DNA of 16,080 nt from JAADHY01 sp964428935. Its GTDB lineage: Bacteria; Planctomycetota; Planctomycetia; Planctomycetales; Planctomycetaceae. The position numbers and the translations under genes are program-made. The notes under the pieces were generated by a model. It had not been told where the DNA came from and searched no databases. It saw nothing but the letters and a program-made list of their open reading frames with translations. Below, piece after piece: positions 8,019 through 15,500 of this stretch; the stretch's first letter is position 1, and every line of letters starts with the position of its first letter. The DNA lies in NCBI GenBank assembly GCA_964428935.1, contig CAYSAG010000101.1:1-16080 (forward strand). Direction: 5' to 3'.

Positions 8019-8032
8019 CGTGCGCCTGCACG
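8019..8032. terminator. Small hairpin between convergent bioA-like and regulator genes
   Basis: CGTGC at 8019-8023 pairs with GCACG at 8028-8032 around GCCT, in the 27-base gap between two converging stops. It has no T-run on either strand, so intrinsic termination is doubtful; its position is the main argument. Confidence 0.25.
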
Positions 8033-8038
8033 ACCCAC

Positions 8039-8716
8039 TCACACCGACCGGTCTGAACCGGTTTCTCGTTCTTGGACTTCCGGCGCTACTTGCCCGGGTT
8101 CGACAGTTGGGTCAAGCAACAGCCGGACCAGCTCGACCACCGTCGACACGCCCATTTTCTGTAGCACGTCGTGTCGGCGACGTTCGGCCGTTCTCAGACT
8201 GATGCCCAGTTCGTGCGCAACCTGCTTGTTGGCCTTGCCTTGCACCAGCAATTTCATGACGGCGCGCTCTTCGTCGGTCAGGCTTTTCAGGCGGTCGCGG
8301 ACGTCCTGAATCCGTTTTTGCCGCTCCCGTTGAACACGGTCCTGTTCGACGGCCTGACGAATGTGGGCCAACAGCTCTTTGCCCTCGAACGGCTTGGTCA
8401 GCAGCGTCACCGCGCCTTTTTTCATGGCTCGGACGGTGGTCTCAACGGTCGCGTAGCCGCTGACCACAATGACCGGCAGTTGAATTCCGCGCCGAAGCAG
8501 TTCCTCCTGCAGCTCCACGCCGCTCATCCCGAACAAACGCAGGTCCGTCACCAAGCAGCCGGGCTGGTCGGGAGTGTAGACCTCCAAGAACTCCTCCGCG
8601 GACTCGAAGGTGCGGACTTGGTAATGAGCGGCCCGGACCAGCGCGGCCATGGACTCGCGGGCTGCCTGGTCGTCCTCGACAATGAAGACCGTTGCCGTAG
8701 AGTACTCGGAGCTCAT
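8039..8716 (-). CDS. FixJ/NarL-like response regulator: receiver domain plus LuxR-type helix-turn-helix
   Basis: The 225-residue protein should be a cytoplasmic transcription regulator switched by aspartate phosphorylation. The receiver domain covers about residues 7-125: acidic pocket Glu14-Asp15-Asp16, phosphoacceptor Asp58 in LVTDLRL, Ser86 in VVSGYA, and Lys108 in LTKPF. A charged helical linker (126-143) leads to a LuxR-type DNA-binding domain (about 145-203), starting LTDEERAVMKLLVQG and including ANKQVAHELGISLRTAERRR. Spacing and the LTKPF signature fit the FixJ subgroup. ATG 8716 was chosen because GGAAG on this strand ends eight bases before it and the receiver fold begins right after; the frame stays open to 8893, but those extra residues are arginine-rich and unrelated. 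No histidine kinase is adjacent, so the regulator is an orphan here. Its targets are unknown; divergent murJ is a candidate only by position. Confidence 0.93.
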   Translation of the reverse strand: MSSEYSTATVFIVEDDQAARESMAALVRAAHYQVRTFESAEEFLEVYTPDQPGCLVTDLRLFGMSGVELQEELLRRGIQLPVIVVSGYATVETTVRAMKKGAVTLLTKPFEGKELLAHIRQAVEQDRVQRERQKRIQDVRDRLKSLTDEERAVMKLLVQGKANKQVAHELGISLRTAERRRHDVLQKMGVSTVVELVRLLLDPTVEPGQVAPEVQERETGSDRSV

Positions 8717-8925
8717 TGTGCAGGCTTCCGACGAGCAACCTCGGCAATTCAGCGACGGCTGACGTGAGAGCGGATCTGTGTGCGCGTCACAGCGCGAACG
8801 AACAAGCGAGCCGACTCCGGCAGCCCCGCTGAAAACCTTACCGCCCCTCCTCCTCTCAGTTCCCCAGAACTGCACGCTCGTCCGGACGAGCACGGCGTTC
8901 CAGACGGCTCCTTCCTATCCTACAA

Positions 8926-8968
8926 CGTCACGACGCAATGTCCAACGGAGTTGCCGAATGTCGTGACG
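8926..8968. repeat. Inverted repeat upstream of murJ and the regulator gene
   Basis: CGTCACGAC at 8926-8934 is the exact reverse complement of GTCGTGACG at 8960-8968. Directly inside, GCAA at 8935-8938 can pair with TTGC at 8951-8954, leaving a 12-base loop and a five-base bulge. It could be an operator with two half-sites or an RNA hairpin in the murJ leader. Confidence 0.5.
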
Positions 8969-9267
8969 CGACGTCGCTGCCCCCGGCAAAAACGGACGCG
9001 TCGAACGGCCAGACCGGGGCAAGTCGCTGGGCGCGGACTGGCTCGTCGCGAAAACCTCGAGCTGGTGTGGTTCGGTCGACGGCACCGAACCAGCCGCACG
9101 AGCGAGCCCGCACTCACTGCTTCCCGAAACGACGGGCTGGTAGCGCTCGGTCTTGGCAGTGACCGGACAATGGCCTACGCTTCGCCCCACGCCGAGCGGA
9201 AGCTTGGCTGTTGCAACCGCAAGCCGAAGTCGAAAAGGAGGAGCGGGAGTGAGGCGTCAGCCCGAGT

Positions 9268-9273
9268 GGAGAG
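9268..9273 (+). promoter_or_regulatory. Ribosome binding site of murJ
   Basis: GGAGAG ends seven bases before the ATG at 9281, a normal distance. This supports the 9281 start over the much longer open frame that begins at 8780. Confidence 0.55.
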
Positions 9274-9280
9274 TTGGGAC

Positions 9281-10921
9281 ATGTCCGACCAGCACGTGTC
9301 CGACGGCCGTTCGAACGGCGTCGCGCCGGAGCAGCACGAGCGCGTGCGCGGCGTGTTGAGCGGCGTGCGCTTGGTTGGTGTGTTGACACTGGGCAGCCGC
9401 GTCTTGGGCTTGGTCCGCGACGTGGGCATGGCCACCCTGTTCGGCAACGGTGCGGTCCTGGACGCCTTCACCGTCGCGTTCCGAATTCCAAACCTGGCCA
9501 GACGGCTGTTCGGCGAGGGAGCTCTGAGCACGGCTCTGATTCCGGCCCTCACCCAGGAAATGGAACGACGTGGGAAGCCGGCAGCGTGGCAACTGGCCAG
9601 TTGCGTGGTCACGCTGGTCGGGACGTTTCTGCTGCTGGTGACCATTCTGCTGGAACTCGGACTTCACTGGCTGGCTCGGACGCCCCTCGGGCCCGAAGCT
9701 CGGTTGCTGCTCGACCTGACGGCCATTCTGCTTCCCTACCTGGTCGTCATTTGCCTGGCCGCTCAATTCGGTGCCGTCTTGCACACGCTAGGTCACTTCA
9801 CTTGGCCGGCTTTGTTACCCATTTTGCTCAACGTCGGCTGGATTGCCGCGCTGTGGCTGCTGCTGCCGCAGCTTTCGGGAGCTCAAACGAAAATTCGCAC
9901 GTTGTCGGCGACCATTGTGGTCCTGGGCGGCTTGCAACTGGCCGTGCTCTTCATTCCGCTTCGTCGCTACGGTTTTCGCTTTGGGTTCCGCTGGGAGCGG
10001 ACGGGCGGACGGGCGCTGCAGGTCTTGGTGGGAATGGTGCCCATTGTTTTCGGGCTGTCCGTCACGCAGCTCAATTCCCTGTGCGACAGTCTGATTGCGT
10101 GGGGCTTCGCGGCGCCGGAGGCCACGGTTGGCGGTGTCGGGCGCGGCTGGTGGCCGTTGGAGTCGGGGACGGCGTCGGCTCTGTACTTCGGCCAGCGGTT
10201 GTACCAGTTTCCCGTGGGAGTGTTCGGGGTCGCGCTGGGCACGGTGCTTTTTCCGTTGTTGTCGCGGCACGCCGCTCGGGGCGACCGGCAACTCCTGCGG
10301 GAGGACCTGGAGCTGGGGCTCCGCCTGGTTCTGGCCATTGGACTTCCAGCCAGCGCGGGTCTGGTCCTTCTGGCCGCTCCCATTACGTCGCTCCTGTTCC
10401 GCTACGGCGCCTTCGACCTGCAGGACGCAGAGCAAACCAGCCGAATGATTGCCGCGTACGGTTGCGGAGTCTGGGCGTACTGCGGCTTGTTGATTGCTCA
10501 CCGCGGGCTGTACGCGCTGGGAGACCGTCTGACGCCGACGCGGATTGGTGTGCGAATCGTGTTGCTGAACGTGGTGTTGAACCTGTGGCTGATTTGGCCA
10601 TTGGGAGGTCCCGCTCTGGCCCTGACCACCGCCGGCTGCTCCGCGTTGCAGTTGGGGTTGGTCCTGTGGTGCCTGTCGGAACGGCTGGACGGTTTGGACT
10701 GGCGTGGGCTGGGACGAACGGCTTGGCGGACGGCGGCGGCCACCGTGACCATGTCGCTGGTGTGCTGGACGACGCTTCGGGCGGTGCCCGAGGGGGACGC
10801 GGTGGTCGTTCGGCTGGTCCGCGTGCTGGTGCCGGCTGCCGCGTCGGTCGGCGTGTACTTTGTGGCCGCCGCCGTCTTGGGCGTGGACGACCTTTGGCGG
10901 CTGCTGCCCGGCCGAAAATGA
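9281..10921 (+). CDS. murJ: MurJ/MviN lipid II flippase
   Basis: This 546-residue polytopic membrane protein of the MOP superfamily should move lipid-linked peptidoglycan precursor from the inner to the outer face of the cytoplasmic membrane. Family signatures: the first-helix region GVLTLGSRVLGLVRD near residue 32, then DAFTVAFRIPN and RRLFGEGALSTALIP (about 61-90). Mid-protein, SALYFGQRLYQFPVGVFGVALGTVLFP is the characteristic family stretch, in the seventh and eighth helix region. About 13-14 hydrophobic helices are visible, and the length is usual. The start was set by the ribosome binding site and by the family N-terminus. The 30-residue hydrophilic N-terminus is slightly long. Having a full MurJ fits a lineage that makes peptidoglycan. 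It is divergent from the response regulator and convergent with the TIM barrel gene, so it is probably transcribed alone. Confidence 0.93.
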   Translation: MSDQHVSDGRSNGVAPEQHERVRGVLSGVRLVGVLTLGSRVLGLVRDVGMATLFGNGAVLDAFTVAFRIPNLARRLFGEGALSTALIPALTQEMERRGKPAAWQLASCVVTLVGTFLLLVTILLELGLHWLARTPLGPEARLLLDLTAILLPYLVVICLAAQFGAVLHTLGHFTWPALLPILLNVGWIAALWLLLPQLSGAQTKIRTLSATIVVLGGLQLAVLFIPLRRYGFRFGFRWERTGGRALQVLVGMVPIVFGLSVTQLNSLCDSLIAWGFAAPEATVGGVGRGWWPLESGTASALYFGQRLYQFPVGVFGVALGTVLFPLLSRHAARGDRQLLREDLELGLRLVLAIGLPASAGLVLLAAPITSLLFRYGAFDLQDAEQTSRMIAAYGCGVWAYCGLLIAHRGLYALGDRLTPTRIGVRIVLLNVVLNLWLIWPLGGPALALTTAGCSALQLGLVLWCLSERLDGLDWRGLGRTAWRTAAATVTMSLVCWTTLRAVPEGDAVVVRLVRVLVPAAASVGVYFVAAAVLGVDDLWRLLPGRK

Positions 10922-10948
10922 GACAACCGAGAAGCGAGCGGCCCGTAC

Positions 10949-10980
10949 GGGACGCCGAGGTCGTCGGACCAAACCGTCCC
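10949..10980. terminator. Imperfect hairpin between convergent murJ and TIM barrel genes
   Basis: GGGACG at 10949-10954 pairs with CGTCCC at 10975-10980; inside, CCGA at 10955-10958 pairs with TCGG at 10964-10967 around GGTCG, with a seven-base bulge. It fills the 61-base gap between two converging stops. No T-run is present, so it is only a candidate two-way transcript end. Confidence 0.35.
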
Positions 10981-10982
10981 CG

Positions 10983-12152
10983 TCACGCTCGGTCTTGCCG
11001 GCCCAACTCGCACAACAGCCGCTTCAAGTACGAAATGCAATGGGTCATGCGACGCTGTTCAAAATCGACGTGTTCCTGGTGCGGCAGCTGGTCCACCTCT
11101 TCCTGCAAAATGAATTCGTTGATGTCGATTGCCTTGCCGCGAATGTGGCGCAGGGTCGCGGCGACTTGACGAGCCGTCTTGTTACGGTACGGCACCCAGA
11201 AGCGGTCTTCCAGCCATTTCACTTCGAAGTGCTGTCCATTCATCATTTCGATCGACAGGCCCATTTCTGGGTCAATGTGTTTCAGCAGCCGTTCGGTGAT
11301 TTCACGCAGTCGCAGGCTGCCGCACCCCAGCGGAACCATGGTGAAGCGGAAACCTCGCGTCACCTCTTCAATGGCGAAGTCTTTGTAGTGCGTTGCGACA
11401 ATGTACGGCCCGAGGGTGTCGGCGGCTTCAATGGGGTCGTCCAGCGTGCCGACCGTGTTGCCGACGTCGAAGAGGACGCCGACGTGAGGCGAGTCGACAC
11501 GGCGAATCAGGTCGCGCAGCTCATCAACGGTGAAGTCCAAGTGGTTCTCGACGGCAATGGTGAGCTTCAACGACCGGGCGACCGGCGCCAGTTCGCGCAG
11601 TCGAGCCTCGCAGCGGGCGACGTGTTCGTCCCATTGCTTCAGCGTGGGAATCTTGTCCGGTCGCATGAGCATGCCGAAGGAGCAGCCAATGACTTTGGAC
11701 CCGAGGGCCGCAGCCTTCTGCATGGCCCGCTCGTACGTTCGCCGGAACGCTCCGCCGCCGTGGACTTCCAGCAGCACGTCCAGCTCCTCGGCGCGGCGTC
11801 GCAGACGGGCCAGCCCCGCGTCGTCCAGTTGGTCAATCATGGAGTAGTACAGCTGCAGGACTTCGCCGCCCGCCTTTCGAGTGGCCTCGACCACCTGCAC
11901 GGCGTCGAAACGCGGCCCCGGCCGGTCCCGGTACGAGAAAAGGCCGATTGAGTACTGGTAGCCGTACGAAACCGCTCCGACCCGGTTTCGGACCGGTCGG
12001 CCGGAGTCGGTGGCCGCGGCCTGGCCGTTCGAACGCTGTTCAGTTTTGCCGGCTTCCGCGTGAGTGGAACGCGCCGCCACTCCGCCGGCCAACAGCGCGC
12101 CGGCCGACGTCGCCAAGAAAGCGCGCCGTGAAGATTGGTGCTTGTCGGTCAT
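10983..12152 (-). CDS. Tat-exported xylose isomerase-like TIM barrel protein (sugar phosphate isomerase/epimerase family)
   Basis: The 389-residue product has a twin-arginine signal, SSRRAFLATSAGALLAGG (residues 7-24), implying folded export, possibly with bound metal. Residues about 57-345 form the AP-endonuclease-2/xylose-isomerase-like barrel. Candidate metal ligands in family order are Glu202 (AVENH), Asp229 (LFDVGN), His255 (ATHYKD) and Glu302 (SIEMMN). Others are EVHGGGAF at 129-136 and the final ISYLKRLL segment. Family members isomerise or epimerise sugars or inositols; the substrate here is not predictable. ATG 12152 was preferred over the ATG three codons upstream because AGAGGGA ends eight bases before it, whereas it touches the upstream ATG. 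The large propeller/PIG-L gene lies 399 bases upstream on the same strand, suggesting but not proving shared use in extracytoplasmic sugar metabolism. Exported members are common in planctomycetes. Confidence 0.88.
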   Translation of the reverse strand: MTDKHQSSRRAFLATSAGALLAGGVAARSTHAEAGKTEQRSNGQAAATDSGRPVRNRVGAVSYGYQYSIGLFSYRDRPGPRFDAVQVVEATRKAGGEVLQLYYSMIDQLDDAGLARLRRRAEELDVLLEVHGGGAFRRTYERAMQKAAALGSKVIGCSFGMLMRPDKIPTLKQWDEHVARCEARLRELAPVARSLKLTIAVENHLDFTVDELRDLIRRVDSPHVGVLFDVGNTVGTLDDPIEAADTLGPYIVATHYKDFAIEEVTRGFRFTMVPLGCGSLRLREITERLLKHIDPEMGLSIEMMNGQHFEVKWLEDRFWVPYRNKTARQVAATLRHIRGKAIDINEFILQEEVDQLPHQEHVDFEQRRMTHCISYLKRLLCELGRQDRA

Positions 12153-12551
12153 GTTTCTCATCCCTCTCTTTTCGCTCTGAGTTTCGTCGTTGTTGGGCTT
12201 CGCTTCGTGTCGGTTTTTCTTGCTGCTCGACCGTTGCGTCGGACTGGCCGTCGTCCGAGCCAGCCGCTCGCAGTCCATGGCTTGTTGCTCCTCGGAAGTC
12301 GGCCGTTCTTCGGACGTCGCCCGACACACGCTTCTGGCGTCCCGTTGTTTTTTTCGAACGCCAGACCAGCGTGCCGTGGCAGCTTCGAAAAGTCAAACCG
12401 AACGGCCCTGGCAAGGCTAGTCGCCTTTCGACGGCAAGAACACGCTGCCGCCCCGCTGCGAACCACCCGTTTGCCGTGGAGCGCTCTCGGCACACGTTCC
12501 CCGGCGGTTCGTCCGGCCCGGTGCCGAGCGGCCGGTTGGCACGCTGGCTGG
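12153..12551. other. Spacer upstream of the TIM barrel gene; no gene supported
   Basis: No open frame in these 399 bases encodes recognisable sequence. Two features stand out: the stem-loop at 12333-12365 with a seven-T run in its loop, and the purine-rich ribosome binding site (- strand AGAGGGA, 12161-12167) of the TIM barrel gene. I see no terminator directly after the large gene's stop at 12552. Confidence 0.45.
12333..12365. repeat. Inverted repeat with a T7/A7 run in its loop
   Basis: TCTGGCGT at 12333-12340 is the reverse complement of ACGCCAGA at 12358-12365. The 17-base interval contains seven consecutive T at 12348-12354. The run sits in the loop, not after the stem, so this does not look like an intrinsic terminator. 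On the - strand it lies in the leader of the TIM barrel gene. Confidence 0.45.
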
Positions 12552-15500
12552 TCAGTCGTCGAAAAGGCTTTTCTCCGACGGCCGGCTGCCGCCGCGCCAG
12601 CGTTCCAGGTGCAGGTTCCAAACGCCGAGCCCGAGGAAATCTTTGGGCGGAAGCGGCCGGTCCAGCAGGCCCCAAAAACAGTTGCGGGACCGTGCCTTGG
12701 CCCGACCGTAGGTCATGCCCAGTCGCGGCGAGAAGTCGTGCGGTGAGCTGGTCACCTTCAACGTCGGCGGGTGAATGTCGTACAACTGGTTGGCCCAGTT
12801 GCAGACAATGTAAAGCTTCTCGGGTGCGAACGGTTCCAGGCCCAGTTGCAGCAGCTCGGGGAACTGGCTGGGGTCGGCCGCGGAGTCGAACGCGCGAATG
12901 AGCGCTCGAGCCACCTCGCCGACGCCGTGAGCGTAGTAGCCTTCCTGGACCACCGGCTGTTCGGCCACCAGCACACGCGGCCGCAAAGCGCGAACCACCG
13001 CCACCAGCCGTCGCTCCAGCCCTTCAATGCCTCCGTAATTCTGGTACCGCTGCGCAATGCCGTGTGGCCGGTCTCGCTCCCGCCAACAAAACTCAATGAA
13101 ACTGTGCACGACCGGCACGCCCGCGGCCAAGGCGGCTGCGGCCACCGAGTGGCGGTTGTAGTCGCCGCCCAGCTCGAACGGACGCACGCCGCGAGCGAAG
13201 CACACGTAGGCCGTGTCGAACCGCTCGCTCAGCGGCCCCAACGGAGCGCCGTTCAGGTGGTGGTCGTGGGCTGTGGCGTAAAGCAGTCCCATTGGACGAC
13301 CGGAATGACGCTGACGGACCCAGGTCTTCCCGCCGTCGGCCGTGTGCAGAACCAAGCCGCGTTCTCCGACCAGCCAGCCCTCGGCGGCTTCCGGAAAGCA
13401 GGCCGCTCGGAACAGGCCTGGCTGGCCGGTCCGGACCACGCGCCAGGCGTCGTCACCCGGGCGTCGGCGTGCGACGAGCAACGGGCTGACGGCCCAAGCG
13501 GTTCCGTCCGGAGCCACGGTCAGGCTCTCGAACGACGCCAGCTCCAGCGCGGCCTCGTCCAGGTCGACGGGTTCGAGCTGCCACGACCGGCCGCCGTCGC
13601 GCGTCCCGAGAATGGTGCCGCCGTCACCGACAATCCAACCGCGTTGTCTGTTGGCGAAGGCAATGGCTCGGTACGCGGCTGGCCAGCCGTTGGGACGACG
13701 CGGCACGGGCGAGCGTTGCGGGTGCCACGTCTCACCACCGTCGTCGGTGCGGAGAATGGTTTCGTCGTGGCCCACGGCAAACCCGTGCCGCTGGTCCAGG
13801 AACGTGACACCGTAGAGCCACCGGTCGGTCTCGGTTCGCGGAACCGGACGCCAGTTCCGTCCGCCGTCGGTCGTTTTCAGCACGGTGCCGTACTCCCCGA
13901 CGGCCCAGCCGAGCTGTCGGTCGAGGAAAAACACGTCTTTCAGCCAGACCGCTTCGCCTTCCACTGGCTTCGACCAGTGACGGCCGCCGTCGGTTGTTCT
14001 CAGAACGACGCCCATGCCGCCGTACAGCGCGACGGCTGCGTCGCGCGGCCACCCGCCCACGGCCCAGCCGTGGTCCTGGTCCACAAAGAAAACCTTTTCG
14101 AGAAGGAAGTCCGTGCCGGAGAACTGTTCTTGCCAGGTCTGGCCGCCGTCCTGTGTGCGCAAGACCGTGCCCAGACCGCCGACAGCCCAGCCGTGTGTCC
14201 GGTCCACGAAAAAGACGCTCGCCAGCCGGTCGCTGCGACGGTCGCGCGGAGCGGGCTCTTGTGTCGCCGCGTGGGGCGGTCGAGCCAGAGCCGGTCCCGG
14301 CCGCTTCGGGTGTGGCTCGACCTGCACCCGCCCAGGGTCGGTCAAGTGCATTCGTCCGAGCCGTCGAGGGTCACGCAGGGTCCGCAAAGACGCCGACCAG
14401 CCCGGGGCTTCGAACGACGGCCACGGGCGCGACCAACACCAATGCGTCTCGCGTCCTCCGCTTCGTCCCGCCGACTGGGCTCGGTGCAAGTTCAGCCCCC
14501 ACGTCGACGAAACCCGGCCCGTCGTGCACAGCACGCTGAGCGGAATGGCCAGCTCGACCGTCCACCGGCCGTCCGACTTGGTCACTCGGACTCGGGTCCC
14601 CGAGGACCACGGAGGACAGGGAGCGACGTTGAACATTCCAAACCGGTCGTAGTAACGCTCCAGCAGCTCGCCGCGCGAGTTGACCAGGAACGTGAAGAGG
14701 CCGCCGTGAAAGCGGTCGGCGAAGTCGAGGTTCGGAGCCAGAATGACTTCGACGTAGTCGCCCCAGTCCAGCCCGAAGTGTTCCCGCCGGTCCAAGTAAT
14801 GGCACCGACGACTGGCCGGACCGTACTCGGCCTGTTCCTGCTCGCGCGTCACCACGCGCAACCGCTCGACGTCCGGTTCGCGACAGTCGAACCGCACGAA
14901 CAACGTCTTCCGGTCGTAGGTGATTCGAGCTTCCATTCCGCGGGCCTTGCGTCCGGAACGCGTGTCGAAGAAGTCGGCAATTCTGGTGGCTCCGGCCCAT
15001 TGCTCTTCGGTGGGGAAATCTTGAACCGGGCCGCTCGTTTTCAGCGGACCGACACGCACTTCGGGCGGCGGCGGCAGAGCGACTCGCGGCGACGGCTGCG
15101 GCACGTCGTAACGGAGCAACGTGGAGTGCCGGCTTCGAGTGACCTGACCAGGCCGCCGACCGCAGCGACGAAGACGGAGCAGGTCGACGGCCCAGACCGA
15201 GTCTTGGTTGACGTTTGGCTTGAGCGACGTCCAAGGGACACGCAACCGAACTCGCCAAGACGAGCCGTCGCGGCTGGTGGTGACCTGAGCCTGCGAAGAC
15301 CACGCCGGACAAACCGTGCCGCCTTCCCACGGGTCGAAAAACGCGTCCAACACCGCTCCGTTCGGATTCACCGCAACCCAGTAGTAGGCCCCTTCCAGCT
15401 CGACGCGGCCGGCACGCCGCGGCCGAGTCTGCCGCAACCACGCTGCCGGGTCGGGCACAAAGGGGGCCGGAAAAAGGTACGACCGGTCCCGGCCAATGGC

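Larger units (their letters stand above)
8717..9280. other. Divergent regulatory spacer between the regulator and murJ
   Basis: These 564 bases should hold promoters for both flanking genes, though I cannot point to a convincing one. Several frames are open on both strands, including the murJ frame from 8780, but none resembles a known protein. Seen instead: a 9-base inverted repeat with inner extension at 8926-8968, a possible stem-loop around 9208-9225 (TTGC-aacc-GCAA plus an outer GGC/GCC), and a strong purine-rich Shine-Dalgarno-like run at 9233-9243 that is too far from the murJ start to serve it directly. Confidence 0.5.

Noticed and set aside
8780..9280. A long N-terminal extension of MurJ from 8780
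   Set aside because: The extra 167 residues are basic and unlike any MurJ N-terminus, and the ribosome binding site at 9268 fits the ATG at 9281.
9274..11169. A 631-codon + strand frame overlapping murJ
   Set aside because: The overlapping frame that encodes MurJ has clear family motifs and membrane helices; this one is Arg/Gly/Ser-rich without similarity and runs on into the antisense of the TIM barrel gene.
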